Shown: piece after piece, positions 21,353-30,734 of the stretch
Numbering within the stretch: the stretch's first letter is position 1
Layout: each line of letters opens with the position of its first letter
Origin: an uncultured Pelagibacteraceae bacterium
GTDB lineage: Bacteria > Pseudomonadota > Alphaproteobacteria > Pelagibacterales > Pelagibacteraceae
Length of the DNA stretch: 64,000 nt
Assembly (NCBI GenBank): GCA_902611145.1
Contig: CACLYO010000004.1
Coordinates: 1-64,000 of the forward strand
Reading direction: 5' to 3'
Notes under the pieces: generated by a model
The model's database searches: none
The model's input: only the letters and a program-made list of their open reading frames with translations
What the model was told of the DNA's origin: nothing
Translations under genes and position numbers: made by a program

Positions 21353-22095
21353 ATACAATTTTTCTTTTTTAAAAATTTTACTTTCCTAAAATTAAGATTT
21401 AATAAATCTATTATTAATATTGAGCTATTTAAATTACTATCTAACTTTAAAATTTTTTTTAATACTTCATTAGCTTGAATATTTCCAACTATTCCTGCAA
21501 CTGGACCTAAAATACCTTCTGACTCACAATCTAGAAATTCGTCTGATATATCTCCTTGATAAAAACATTTAAGACATGATGTTTTTTTGTTATTGAAATC
21601 AAAGGAAAATATATGTCCATCAAATTTACTTATAGCACCTACTATTAGTATTTTTTTGTATTTAAATGAATATTCATTAAGTAAAAATTTTGTTTTAAAA
21701 TTGTCCGATCCATCTACAACTATATGAAATTTTTTAATAATTTTTTTAATATTTAATTTTGTAATTTTTTCTTTAAAAATAATTGTTTTTGTTTCAGGAT
21801 TAATTAATTTTATTCTTTCCTTTAAAATTTTTACTTTAGACTTATCTACATCTTTTGAGGTAAAAAAGGATTGACGGTGAATATTGGAGAGACTAACTTT
21901 ATCATCATCAATAATACCAATAGTACCAACTCCTGCTCTGCATAGAGCGTCTGCAACTGGGCATCCAAGTCCACCACTACCAACTATTAAAACTTTTGAT
22001 TTTAAAATTTTTTCTTGTCCAACTGCTCCGATATTTTTAAGAATTATTTGCCTAGAGTATCTTTCAATTTGTTTTTTGCTTAAAATGTTTTTCAT
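21337..22095 (-). CDS. moeB: MoeB/ThiF/HesA-type adenylyltransferase
   Basis: 252 residues of the E1-like Rossmann family: GSGGLGCPVADALCRAG nucleotide loop, GIIDDDKVSLSNIHRQ, and the catalytic-loop region CESEGILGPVAGIVG. Zinc cysteines are seen in CLKCFY and the C-terminal CICK. These enzymes adenylate the C-terminal glycine of a small sulfur carrier (MoaD or ThiS). Neither carrier is in the window, so moeB versus thiF cannot be settled; the symbol is a best guess. It overlaps dut by 4 bases. Confidence 0.78.
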   Translation of the reverse strand: MKNILSKKQIERYSRQIILKNIGAVGQEKILKSKVLIVGSGGLGCPVADALCRAGVGTIGIIDDDKVSLSNIHRQSFFTSKDVDKSKVKILKERIKLINPETKTIIFKEKITKLNIKKIIKKFHIVVDGSDNFKTKFLLNEYSFKYKKILIVGAISKFDGHIFSFDFNNKKTSCLKCFYQGDISDEFLDCESEGILGPVAGIVGNIQANEVLKKILKLDSNLNSSILIIDLLNLNFRKVKFLKKKNCICKKK

Positions 22096-22529
22096 TTTCC
22101 TGTAGATCCAAAACCACCTGAACCTCTGAAAGTATTTGGCAGCTCATCTACTTCTTCAAAATTCATTTTTAAAACTGGCATCAAAACCATTTGAGCAATT
22201 CTATCATTATTATTTACTATAAATTCTTTATTTCCGTGATTAAAAAGAATTATTTTTAACTCTCCTCTATAGTCACTATCAATTGTTCCAGGTGAATTTA
22301 ATACACCAATGTTTGATTTTGCAGCCAATCCAGACCTTGGTCTTATTTGAATTTCAACATCATTAGGTATTGCTATTGAAATCCCTGTTGGAATTATTGC
22401 AGAACTATTTGAAGAAACTTTTATGGGATTATCTATAAAAGCCATTAGATCCATACCAGATGATCCTTCAGTTTTATAAATTGGCAACTTAACTTTTGGA
22501 TCAAGTTTTTTAATTAAAACTTTAACCAT
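22092..22529 (-). CDS. dut: Deoxyuridine triphosphatase
   Basis: 145 residues with all five dUTPase motifs: GSSGMDLMA, RPRSGLAAK, GVLNSPGTIDSDYRGEL, NDRIAQMVLMP and the P-loop-like RGSGGFGSTGK at the C-terminus. The trimer hydrolyses dUTP to dUMP, keeping uracil out of DNA and feeding dTMP synthesis. It follows coaBC by 4 bases, a pairing common in proteobacteria. Confidence 0.97.
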   Translation of the reverse strand: MVKVLIKKLDPKVKLPIYKTEGSSGMDLMAFIDNPIKVSSNSSAIIPTGISIAIPNDVEIQIRPRSGLAAKSNIGVLNSPGTIDSDYRGELKIILFNHGNKEFIVNNNDRIAQMVLMPVLKMNFEEVDELPNTFRGSGGFGSTGK

Positions 22530-22533
22530 TTAA

Positions 22534-23733
22534 TTAATTAATTTGTTCAATTACTCTCTTTACTATTTCGTCAGCTATTACTGATTTTTCAACTTTTAGA
22601 ATTTTTTCTTTTTTCATATTTTTATAAAAAATAGAAATTTCGTTATATTCAGAATTAAATCCAATATTAGCATTAGATATATCATTTGCTATAATCCAGT
22701 CACAATTTTTTTCTAATAGTTTTTTTTGTGAATTTTTTTCTAAATCACTTGTTTCAGCAGCAAAGCCAATAACCAACTTAGGTCTAAGCGAATTATGTTT
22801 AGAAATATGCCCTAAAATATCAACATTTTTTTCTAAAGTTAAATTTAAATTATCTTGCTTTTTTATTTTTTCAGTTTCTATTTTATTAACTTTATAATCT
22901 GCTACTGCTGCTGAAAAGATAGCAACATCGGCTGGAAGGTTTTTAAGAGTTGCATCTAACATTTCTTCTGCTGAATTTACTCTAATTGTGTTTATCCCAG
23001 GAATCTGGTCTAGATTTGTAGGGCCAGAAATTAATGTAGTATCAAAACCATTATTTTTTAATGATTTTGCAATTGCATAACCTTGTTTTCCACTAGATTT
23101 ATTAGTTATATATCTTACTGGATCTATATGTTCTAAAGTCGGTCCAGCAGTTACTAAAGCTTTAAATTTTTTATTATTTTTTATATTTTTAAAATTTTTT
23201 TCTATATATGCAATTATTGCTTCTGGTTCAGTCATTTTACCCTCACCATATTCACCACATGCCATATCCCCTATTTCTGGACCGATAATTTCATAACCAA
23301 TATTTTTTATTTTGTTAATATTGTCTTTATTTGATGGATGTTCCCACATTCTTACATTCATAGCTGGAGCTAAAAAAATTTTTTTATTTGAAGCTAACAA
23401 AACTGTAGATGCTAAATCGTCAGCAATTCCAAAAGCAATTTTAGAAATAGTATTAGCAGTTGTTGGGGCTATTAAAATTAAATCTGACCATCTTGAAAGA
23501 GATATATGATCCATTTCAGACTCATTTTTATGATCGAATAAATCTGAGTATACTTTTTCTTGAGAGAGCGAAACTACTGATAAAGGGGTAATAAATTTGT
23601 AGGCATTTTTTGTAAGTATAGTTTTAACTTGAGCATCTTTTTTTTTTAAGAGTCTTATTATTTCTAAACTTTTATATGCAGCGATGCCACCACAAACAAT
23701 TAATAATATTTTTTTGTTTTTAAAAATATTCAT
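22534..23733 (-). CDS. coaBC: Bifunctional phosphopantothenoylcysteine decarboxylase/synthetase
   Basis: 399 residues. The N-terminal CoaC flavoprotein part (about 1-180) has GGIAAYKSLEIIR, the catalytic His in SEMDHISLSRWSD and PAMNVRMWEHP. The C-terminal CoaB part has TAGPTLEHIDPVRYITN and a lysine-containing KKQDNL loop. The protein converts phosphopantothenate and cysteine to phosphopantetheine for coenzyme A. It sits between ubiB and dut, as in many alphaproteobacteria. Confidence 0.97.
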   Translation of the reverse strand: MNIFKNKKILLIVCGGIAAYKSLEIIRLLKKKDAQVKTILTKNAYKFITPLSVVSLSQEKVYSDLFDHKNESEMDHISLSRWSDLILIAPTTANTISKIAFGIADDLASTVLLASNKKIFLAPAMNVRMWEHPSNKDNINKIKNIGYEIIGPEIGDMACGEYGEGKMTEPEAIIAYIEKNFKNIKNNKKFKALVTAGPTLEHIDPVRYITNKSSGKQGYAIAKSLKNNGFDTTLISGPTNLDQIPGINTIRVNSAEEMLDATLKNLPADVAIFSAAVADYKVNKIETEKIKKQDNLNLTLEKNVDILGHISKHNSLRPKLVIGFAAETSDLEKNSQKKLLEKNCDWIIANDISNANIGFNSEYNEISIFYKNMKKEKILKVEKSVIADEIVKRVIEQIN

Positions 23734-23739
23734 GGAGAA

Positions 23740-25308
23740 TTAAAATACTATGAAGCTTAAAAATACAAGCAATAATAATCCAATAATACTTTGATTTCTA
23801 AAGGATTTCATTTCTAGCTCTTTATCTTTTAAAGCTGAATAAGAATTTGAATTTTCAGGTATTTGACCACTTGCTAGGAAAGTTAATGCTTGGTTTGCCT
23901 TATCCATAATTTTTGGAAGTTCTGGAAGTTTTTTTAAAACTTCAGCAGAGTCTTTTAAAGTTTCAGTGAGATTAGAAATTGGATCTTTAGTTTCTTTTAA
24001 CCATTTTTCTAATACTGGTTTTGACGTTTCCCAAATATTAGTATTTGGATTAAGTTTTCTTGCCACTCCTTCAACAACTACCATCGTCTTCTGTAATAAA
24101 AGAAGTTGAGGTTGAGTTTGCATGTTAAATTTTTCTGTTATATCAAACAATTGTTTAAGAAGTTTTCCACCAGAAATATCTTTTACTGACTGACCAAAAA
24201 TAGGTTCACCTATCGATCTTAATGCTTGAGCCAATTCATCAACATTAACATTTTTTGGAACTAATCCTGCTATTACATGAACTTCAGCAACTTTTTTATA
24301 ATCTCTTTGTATAAAACCATACAATATTTCTGCTAGGTAACGTCTGTTAAGTTTATCTAGTCTTCCCATTATTCCAAAGTCTATTGGAACGATTAAACCA
24401 GAATTATCTATAAATAAATTTCCTTGGTGCATATCAGCATGAAAAAAACCATCTCTTACAGCATGTCTCAAAAAATGTTGGATAATATCTGATGAAATTT
24501 TATTTATATTTATTTTTTTTGATTCAATTAACTCTGTTTCACGAATAGAAATCCCATCAACCCAATCTAGTGTTAAAACTTTTTCAGTTGTATAATTCCA
24601 ATAAATCTTTGGAACATAAAAACCAGCATCATTTTTTGTATTTTCTGCAAATTCATTAGCTGCAGCGGCTTCAAATCTTAAATCCATTTCATGATTTGTT
24701 ATTTCTTTTAAAAGAAAAACAACTTCTACCAATCTGAGTCTTTTTGTTTTTGCAATAATATTTTCAACAAAAAAAGCTAAAAGCATTAAAGCATCTATTT
24801 CATCATTGAATGTTTTTTTAATATTTGGTCTTAAAATTTTAATTGCAATATCTTTAACTGTGCCATTATCATTTATTTGAGCTTTATGAACCTGAGCTAT
24901 TGATGCTGCAGCAACTGGTTCACTAAAATTAATTATTGATTTATATAAATTTTCTCCAAAATCTTCTTTTAAAATTTTTTTCGCTTCGGAAGTTGCAAAT
25001 GGAGGAAGTCTGTCTTGCAACTTTTCAAGTTGTTTTGAAATTTTTTCACTTATTATATCAGGCCTGGTTGCTAAAAATTGTCCTAACTTAATAAATGTGG
25101 TTCCCATGCCTTCGATTGAATTGCATAGTTTTTCCTCATCACTTAATTTTTCATTTTCGATTTTTTTTCCAAAAAAAGAGATAGAAAAAATTCCAAAAAA
25201 AAATTTTATAAATAAAGGTAGGTCATGAAGCTTAGAAACTATTTTAATGGCATCAGATAGTGCAATTTTTCTTGCTATTTTAAATAATATGAAAATTTTT
25301 TTTATCAT
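23740..25308 (-). CDS. ubiB: UbiB atypical kinase for ubiquinone synthesis
   Basis: 522 residues from the ATG at 25308, which overlaps the ubiE stop by one base; a longer in-frame start would run inside ubiE and is not used. The KxGQ signature of the family is in TTFIKLGQFLATRP, and kinase-like HADMHQGNLF and PIDFGIMGRL follow. The C-terminus has a hydrophobic helix (SIIGLLLLVFLSFIVF) that anchors the protein to the membrane. UbiB is an ATPase/kinase-like protein required for ubiquinone production in aerobes. Confidence 0.95.
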   Translation of the reverse strand: MIKKIFILFKIARKIALSDAIKIVSKLHDLPLFIKFFFGIFSISFFGKKIENEKLSDEEKLCNSIEGMGTTFIKLGQFLATRPDIISEKISKQLEKLQDRLPPFATSEAKKILKEDFGENLYKSIINFSEPVAAASIAQVHKAQINDNGTVKDIAIKILRPNIKKTFNDEIDALMLLAFFVENIIAKTKRLRLVEVVFLLKEITNHEMDLRFEAAAANEFAENTKNDAGFYVPKIYWNYTTEKVLTLDWVDGISIRETELIESKKININKISSDIIQHFLRHAVRDGFFHADMHQGNLFIDNSGLIVPIDFGIMGRLDKLNRRYLAEILYGFIQRDYKKVAEVHVIAGLVPKNVNVDELAQALRSIGEPIFGQSVKDISGGKLLKQLFDITEKFNMQTQPQLLLLQKTMVVVEGVARKLNPNTNIWETSKPVLEKWLKETKDPISNLTETLKDSAEVLKKLPELPKIMDKANQALTFLASGQIPENSNSYSALKDKELEMKSFRNQSIIGLLLLVFLSFIVF

Positions 25309-26012
25309 TATATTTTCCAGCCTGAATGAACTGCAACTATGCCACCACTTAAATTTCGATATGAACAATTTTTAAAGCCACATATTTTCATACAATCAAT
25401 CAACTCTTCTTGGTTTATAAATTTATTAATACTTTCAATTAAGTATTCGTAAGGATCTTTTTTTCCTAATACTATGTTTCCAATTATTGGTATAAGTTTT
25501 GAATAATTTTTATAAAGAAAATTTAAGTTAGAATTTTCAATTTTAGAAAATTCTAAACAAAGAAATCTACCACCGGGTTTTAGAACTCTATATGACTCTT
25601 TTAGAGATTGATTAATATTCTTAGTATTTCTTAGACCAAAGCTAATTGTATAGTAGTCAAAAGAATTTTTTTTAAAACTTAGTTTTTCGGCATTTTCTAA
25701 ATGCCAAGATATATTTTTAATACTATTAAATCTTTTTTTTCCTTGATCTATCATTTTTTTATTTGGATCAACATTAAAAACTCTACCTTTATATTTAACA
25801 GCATCTAAAAAAATTTTTCCTATATCCCCGGTTCCACACCCAACATCTATTAGTTTTTTATTTAAACTTGGAGACATCATCATAACAAAATGCTTTTTCC
25901 ATATTCTATGAATACCCAAGGACATAAAGTCATTCATTAAGTCATATTTATCGTAAACATTATTAAAAACTTTTTTAACCTTACCTTTTTGATTTTGTAA
26001 AATTTGTTTCAT
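25308..26012 (-). CDS. ubiE: Ubiquinone/menaquinone C-methyltransferase
   Basis: 234 residues, class I methyltransferase. Conserved parts are VFNNVYDKYDLMNDFMSLG, the SAM loop LIDVGCGTGDIGK, YTISFGLRNTKN and RVLKPGGRFLCLEFSK. It methylates the benzoquinol ring with S-adenosylmethionine. It heads the ubiE-ubiB-coaBC-dut chain and diverges from mutM across 38 bases, the classical alphaproteobacterial order. Confidence 0.97.
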   Translation of the reverse strand: MKQILQNQKGKVKKVFNNVYDKYDLMNDFMSLGIHRIWKKHFVMMMSPSLNKKLIDVGCGTGDIGKIFLDAVKYKGRVFNVDPNKKMIDQGKKRFNSIKNISWHLENAEKLSFKKNSFDYYTISFGLRNTKNINQSLKESYRVLKPGGRFLCLEFSKIENSNLNFLYKNYSKLIPIIGNIVLGKKDPYEYLIESINKFINQEELIDCMKICGFKNCSYRNLSGGIVAVHSGWKI

Positions 26013-26050
26013 GGTATTTAATTTTTTTATAGAGAGTAATATAGTATCAA

Positions 26051-26914
26051 ATGCCAGAATTGCCAGAAATAGAAATAGTTAAACAATCACTCTATAAAAA
26101 CATAAAATTTAAAAAAATAAAAAAAATTATTGTAAAAAATAGGAATCTTAGATTTAAATTAGCTAGTAATTTTAAAAATATTTTGAATAATAAAAAAATT
26201 GTAAATATTTCACGTTTTTCTAAATATATTATAATTAATTTAGAGAATTCTTATTTTTGTATATTTCATTTAGGTATGTCAGGTACAATACATATAGTTA
26301 AAAAAAATAATAAAAATTTGATAACTAATGTTAGTTTCTATAATTCACCTTTAATTCCAAAAAAACACAATCATATAGAATTTTTTTTTAATAATTTAAA
26401 AGTAATTTACAATGATCCTAGAAGATTTGGATTTTTTAAAATTTTTTCAAGTCAAAGAAAACTTTTTAATTATTTTAATAGATATGGGCCAGAACCATTT
26501 GACAAAAAGTTTAATATAAATTACTTAAAAAAAAAATTAAAAGGTAAAAGTAAAAATATTAAAAACTATTTATTAGATCAAAAATTTGTTTCAGGAATAG
26601 GAAATATTTATGCAAACGAAATATTATTTTTTTGTAAAATAAACCCATCATTAGAATCAAAAAAATTATCATTAGAGAATTATAAAAAATTAATTTATTA
26701 TTCAAAATACATTTTAATATCAGCTATTAAAAAAGGTGGATCCACAATTAAAAATTTCACTAATACGAATGGAAAATTAGGATCTTTTCAAAAAAATTTT
26801 AACGTTTATCAACGAGAAAATTTAAAATGCTTAATTAAAAATTGTTGTGGGATAATTAAAAAAAAAAAAATTTCAAATAGATCAACTTTCTATTGTAATA
26901 TGTGTCAAAAATAA
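26051..26914 (+). CDS. mutM: Formamidopyrimidine-DNA glycosylase
   Basis: 287 residues starting MPELPEIEIV, where Pro2 is the catalytic amine and Glu3 the proton donor. DPRRFGFF, the H2TH region (LLDQKFVSGIGNIYANEILF) and a C-terminal zinc finger (CLIKNCCG to CNMC) are all present. It excises oxidised purines such as 8-oxoguanine. The Lys/Asn-rich composition reflects extreme AT bias; the enzyme appears complete. Confidence 0.96.
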   Translation: MPELPEIEIVKQSLYKNIKFKKIKKIIVKNRNLRFKLASNFKNILNNKKIVNISRFSKYIIINLENSYFCIFHLGMSGTIHIVKKNNKNLITNVSFYNSPLIPKKHNHIEFFFNNLKVIYNDPRRFGFFKIFSSQRKLFNYFNRYGPEPFDKKFNINYLKKKLKGKSKNIKNYLLDQKFVSGIGNIYANEILFFCKINPSLESKKLSLENYKKLIYYSKYILISAIKKGGSTIKNFTNTNGKLGSFQKNFNVYQRENLKCLIKNCCGIIKKKKISNRSTFYCNMCQK

Positions 26915-26926
26915 TCAATTAATCAG

Positions 26927-26955
26927 TTGACCATACTTAATTCTGCGGCTATACC
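26927..26955 (+). promoter_or_regulatory. Sigma-70-like promoter for rpsT
   Basis: TTGACC (26927-26932), a 17-base spacer and TATACC (26950-26955). The predicted start of transcription, near 26962, is only about four bases before the rpsT ATG, so the mRNA would be almost leaderless. No purine-rich ribosome site lies upstream. Its presence argues against the in-frame TTG at 26927 being a start codon. Confidence 0.4.
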
Positions 26956-26965
26956 TCCACAAAAA

Positions 26966-27226
26966 ATGGCAAATATAAAATCAGCAATTAAAACTATAAG
27001 AAGAATTTCAAGACAGACGAAAGTAAATAAGTTTAGAAAAAGTAGATTCAAAAATGCTATTAAGAAAATGAATGTTTTAATTGAAAAAAAAAATAAAAAG
27101 GACGCTTTAATCTACCTTCCAAAGCTAAATTCTGAAATAATGAAGATTGCTAAGTCAGGAATAATCAAGAAAAGAAATGCTTCAAGAAACCTGTCAAGAA
27201 TAACAAAAAAAATAAATTCTCTCTAA
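26966..27226 (+). CDS. rpsT: Ribosomal protein bS20
   Basis: 86 residues from the ATG at 26966, giving MANIKSAIKTIRRISRQ, the normal bS20 N-terminus; an in-frame TTG 13 codons earlier adds unconserved residues. The protein is highly basic, all-helical and binds 16S rRNA. rpsT between mutM and dnaA is common in alphaproteobacteria. Confidence 0.95.
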   Translation: MANIKSAIKTIRRISRQTKVNKFRKSRFKNAIKKMNVLIEKKNKKDALIYLPKLNSEIMKIAKSGIIKKRNASRNLSRITKKINSL

Positions 27227-27250
27227 CAACTTTAGAGTGTTATTTAATTT
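27224..27250 (+). terminator. Probable weak terminator of rpsT
   Basis: The rpsT stop forms one arm of a hairpin: TAACAACT-TTAG-AGTGTTA with a single bulged A, followed by TTTAATTT. It is short and AU-rich, but the best candidate between rpsT and dnaA. Confidence 0.4.
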
Positions 27251-27508
27251 ACAACTTAAGATTTGCACTAAATAAAAGGTAATTTTTTTTTTTATTACTA
27301 GATATAGTTTTTATTTTTTAAAACTAGTTTTCAATAAGTTTTTTAAAAAAAATAAATTTTCTCTTCACTTTAAAGTTTAAAATTAATTCTCTTCCAGATT
27401 TAATTTAAATTAAAAATACACTCGCAGATTTTATTTTTTTTCTTATTTTTTAAAAATGTTGTTGATTAAATATTTTAAAAGCCTTATCTCAATTTCATTT
27501 TAAAATTC
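27227..27508. other. Non-coding 282-base dnaA leader
   Basis: The longest intergenic stretch in the window, over 80% A+T. A loose promoter-like pair, TTGATT (27462-27467), 17 bases, TATCTC (27485-27490), stands before dnaA. I looked for DnaA boxes (TTATCCACA) and found no good match, the nearest being TTATCTCAA at 27484-27492. An origin here is therefore not supported by boxes, though its place between rpsT and dnaA keeps it possible. Confidence 0.4.
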
Positions 27509-28921
27509 ATGGAAAATAAAAATTTAATTAATAAACATCAGGTAACTAAAATTTCTTGGGAAAAAATTCAAACTGAAATGAAAGAAAAGTTTGGAAAAGA
27601 TATTTTTGAAAGTTGGTTAAGAAAAATTAGTTTTGTTGAGGAGTTTAATAACTATGTTTTACTATCAGTTTCTACACGTTTTATAAGAGACTGGATTACG
27701 TCAAGATATCTAGATCAAATTTTACAATTAGTTAAATCTTTCAAACCAGAAATAAATAGAATCGAACTTTCTTTAGATGAAAATAAACAAGAAATTAAAA
27801 ATATTACAAATGTTAAAAACATAAATTTTTCTAAAGATAAAGATAACGTATCATTTATTAAAGACTTTTTTTTTCAGTATAACAGAATAGATCCTAATAG
27901 AAATTTTGATAACTTTATTACTGGATCAAGCAATAAACTTGCTTTTGAAGCATCTAAAAAGGTATCTGAAAACATTTCTCATTATAATCCTTTATATATT
28001 TATGGAGGTGTAGGCATGGGAAAAACACACTTATTAAATTCAATTGGTTTAAAACTTAAAAATAAGAATAAAGTTATGTTTATTTCTGCTGAAAGATTTA
28101 TGTATCAATTTGTTAAATCAATAAAATCAAATGATATGGTAAAATTTAAGGAATATTTTAGAAATGCTGATGCTTTATTGATTGACGATATTCAGTTTAT
28201 GAATGGAAAAGAAGCTATGCAGGAAGAGTTTTTTCATACATTTAATGCATTATTGGAAAAAGACTCTCAAATAATAGTGTCTGCTGATAGACCTCCAAAT
28301 AAACTTACTAGAATGCAAGAAAGAATAAAATCTCGATTTTCAGGAGGCTTGGTAATTGATATTCAACAATCAGATTATGAATTAAGACATAAGATTATAA
28401 AACTTAAAACTGATGAGTTGAGAAAATATTATTCTAATCAGCTGAATATCTCTGAAGAAATACAGAAATTTTTAAGTATAGAAATAAAAAGTAGCATAAG
28501 AGAGCTCATAGGTGCATTAAATCGAATAGTATCGTTTTCAAGAATTTATAATAAAACACCAAATTTATCAGAAACAAAAATAGTTCTTAAAGATTTACTT
28601 AATTTATCAGAGAACAGGGTAACAATTGACTTGATACAATCTTTGGTGTGTAAATTTTATAAAATTTCTAAAACTGAAATGTTATCTTCTAGAAGATCAA
28701 GGTATTTAGTAAGACCTAGACAAACTGCTATTTATTTAACAAAGATACTAACTTCTAAGTCTCTACCAGAAATAGGAAGAGATTTTTCTAATAGAGATCA
28801 CACAACCGTTATTCATTCAATTAAAACAATTGAAAATTTAAAAAAAAATGATCCAGAACTTTGTAACAATATAGACAGTTTAAAAAATCAGATTTTATAT
28901 AATAAATCGAATGAAATTTAG
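27509..28921 (+). CDS. dnaA: Chromosomal replication initiator DnaA
   Basis: 470 residues: domain I (to about 90), linker, AAA+ domain with Walker A GGVGMGKTHL and Walker B ALLIDDIQFM, sensor region and the C-terminal helix-turn-helix with the signature NRDHTTVIHSIKTI. DnaA-ATP opens the chromosome origin. The stop lies 11 bases inside dnaN, so the two are translationally linked. Confidence 0.98.
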   Translation: MENKNLINKHQVTKISWEKIQTEMKEKFGKDIFESWLRKISFVEEFNNYVLLSVSTRFIRDWITSRYLDQILQLVKSFKPEINRIELSLDENKQEIKNITNVKNINFSKDKDNVSFIKDFFFQYNRIDPNRNFDNFITGSSNKLAFEASKKVSENISHYNPLYIYGGVGMGKTHLLNSIGLKLKNKNKVMFISAERFMYQFVKSIKSNDMVKFKEYFRNADALLIDDIQFMNGKEAMQEEFFHTFNALLEKDSQIIVSADRPPNKLTRMQERIKSRFSGGLVIDIQQSDYELRHKIIKLKTDELRKYYSNQLNISEEIQKFLSIEIKSSIRELIGALNRIVSFSRIYNKTPNLSETKIVLKDLLNLSENRVTIDLIQSLVCKFYKISKTEMLSSRRSRYLVRPRQTAIYLTKILTSKSLPEIGRDFSNRDHTTVIHSIKTIENLKKNDPELCNNIDSLKNQILYNKSNEI

Positions 28922-30023
28922 CGTTAATCAGAAGGACCTCCAACAATCATTAAGTTATTGCCAAGGTGTAATTGAAAAAAGAAGTACTTTACCAATATTA
29001 TCTAATGTCTTAATTGATGCAAGTAATTCTAAACTAAAAATAACAGCAACAGATCTTGATTTAATCTTTATTAATGAGATTAAGAATGTAGAGATAATTG
29101 AAGAAGGTAAAACAACAACAGTTTCTTCAACAATCTATGATATTATTAGAAAATTTTCTTCAGGTAAAAAAATAAATTTTGAATTAACTAAAGAAAATAA
29201 AATTCATCTTGAGTCAGAAAAATCTATATTTAATTTAAACTGTCTTGCTGCTACAGAATTTCCAATAACCGAAGAAAATTTTAACACAAACGAATTTGTT
29301 ATAAAATCTAAACAACTATTAAAATTACTAAATAAATGTAAGTTTTCTGTTTCTAATGATGAAACTAGACATTATCTAAGTGGTATTTATTTTCATCAAA
29401 CAAATATGGACGATAAATATTTTTTAACTGCTGTTGCTACTGATAGTCATAGAATGTCTGTTTCTAAAATTTTGTTAAAAGACAAAATACAATTTGAACC
29501 TATAATAATGCCAAAAAAAACTATTTTCCAAATTTGTTCTCTTTTAGAAAATTATGATGGTGATGTAAAAATTTCTAATCAAAAATCGAAAATAAAATTT
29601 GAGTTAGAAAATAGTATTTTAATTTCAAAGCTTATTGATGGAAAGTTTCCAAATTATATTCAGGTAATTCCAAAAAATAATAAAAAAAAACTAGAAGTTG
29701 ATTTAGACTTATTTTTAAGCTCTGTTGATAGAGTTGCATCTGTTTCATTAGATAAGAAGGATGGAGTAAAATTTGACCTAGTTAAAGATAAATTAAACCT
29801 TTCAGTAAATAATTCAAGTAGTGGAGATGGAAAAGAATCACTAAGTGTAAAATTTGATCATGAATTAAATATTAGTTTTAATTCTAGATATTTAATTGAT
29901 ATTGCTTCAGAACTTGATGGAAATAAAATAGAAATTTTTTTAAATGATACTGGCTCGCCAGCTTTAATTAAAGATCCTTCAGATTTTGACAGTATATATG
30001 TTGTTATGCCTATGAAAGGTTAA
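28911..30023 (+). CDS. dnaN: DNA polymerase III beta sliding clamp
   Basis: 370 residues, three clamp repeats. Recognisable parts are QGVIEKRSTLPILSNVLIDA, TATDLDL, and the C-terminal YVVMPMKG that closes the protein-binding pocket. The clamp rings DNA and tethers polymerase. It begins inside dnaA. recF, often the next gene, is absent: a convergent acyltransferase gene overlaps the dnaN stop by 4 bases instead. Confidence 0.98.
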   Translation: MKFSVNQKDLQQSLSYCQGVIEKRSTLPILSNVLIDASNSKLKITATDLDLIFINEIKNVEIIEEGKTTTVSSTIYDIIRKFSSGKKINFELTKENKIHLESEKSIFNLNCLAATEFPITEENFNTNEFVIKSKQLLKLLNKCKFSVSNDETRHYLSGIYFHQTNMDDKYFLTAVATDSHRMSVSKILLKDKIQFEPIIMPKKTIFQICSLLENYDGDVKISNQKSKIKFELENSILISKLIDGKFPNYIQVIPKNNKKKLEVDLDLFLSSVDRVASVSLDKKDGVKFDLVKDKLNLSVNNSSSGDGKESLSVKFDHELNISFNSRYLIDIASELDGNKIEIFLNDTGSPALIKDPSDFDSIYVVMPMKG

Positions 30024-30721
30024 GAAATACTATCTAACTCTTTATAAATAGAGTTTTGTAAAATTTCTAAAAATTTTTTTGAGTCTATACCAGCATCAAT
30101 CGGTTTTAAAATTGAAACTGTTAAAGTTTTATTAGCTATTAGTTTTCCAGTTTTTGGCCAAATAGTTCCAGAATTTATCGCAACTGGCTGGCATTTGATA
30201 TTTAAAGTTTCATAAATTCTTGAGGCACCTTTTTTAAATTGTGATCTATCATCAGCCGCAACTCTTGTTGCTTGAGGAAAAATAATAATTGGTCTGTCTG
30301 TTGATTTTATTGACATTTTTATTTTTTCATAAAAATGAAGATTTTCTTTGTTAATTTTATTTCTATCAATAGATATAGATTTTATTTTTTTTAGATACCA
30401 ACCAAATATAGGTATTGAAAGTAATTCTTTTTTTAAAATAAATATTGGTGAATTAAATATAGTCTGTAAATAAAAAGTTTCAAACATTGATTGATGTGAG
30501 CATGCAATAAAAAATTTTTCATTTCTAATTAAATTCTCATTGCCCTTAATAACTATTTTAGTAGATAAAAAAAACTCCAAGCAAAATCTTGACCAATGAC
30601 CCATCATTTTTCCGCCAAATAAAACTATTTTTTGAGGTAAAAAAAAAGCTGGTAAAAATATTATACAAATTAAAATGATTCCAATGTAAAAAAAAATTGA
30701 AAAAAAAATATTTCTAATCAT
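30020..30721 (-). CDS. plsC: PlsC-like 1-acylglycerol-3-phosphate acyltransferase
   Basis: 233 residues, with an N-terminal membrane helix (about 3-28). The acyltransferase motif I appears as CSHQSMFET, with Glu where NHx4D usually has Asp, and motif III as IFPQATRV in place of FPEGTR. Both variants look like those in alphaproteobacterial PlsC relatives. The family makes phosphatidic acid or acylates other lysolipids. In relatives a plsC often lies between fur and miaB; here that slot is empty. Exact substrate uncertain. Confidence 0.8.
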   Translation of the reverse strand: MIRNIFFSIFFYIGIILICIIFLPAFFLPQKIVLFGGKMMGHWSRFCLEFFLSTKIVIKGNENLIRNEKFFIACSHQSMFETFYLQTIFNSPIFILKKELLSIPIFGWYLKKIKSISIDRNKINKENLHFYEKIKMSIKSTDRPIIIFPQATRVAADDRSQFKKGASRIYETLNIKCQPVAINSGTIWPKTGKLIANKTLTVSILKPIDAGIDSKKFLEILQNSIYKELDSIS

Positions 30722-30734
30722 TGTTTATAAAAAA

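Noticed and set aside
25309-25368. Longer ubiB start inside ubiE
   Set aside because: The first 20 residues are shadow coding of ubiE; the ATG at 25308 overlaps the ubiE stop in the usual coupled way.
26927-26965. Longer rpsT start at a TTG
   Set aside because: The added 13 residues are not found in bS20, and the TTG is better read as part of a -35 box.
27227-27508. Chromosome origin with DnaA boxes upstream of dnaA
   Set aside because: No good match to the TTATCCACA box was found; AT-richness alone is not evidence in this genome.
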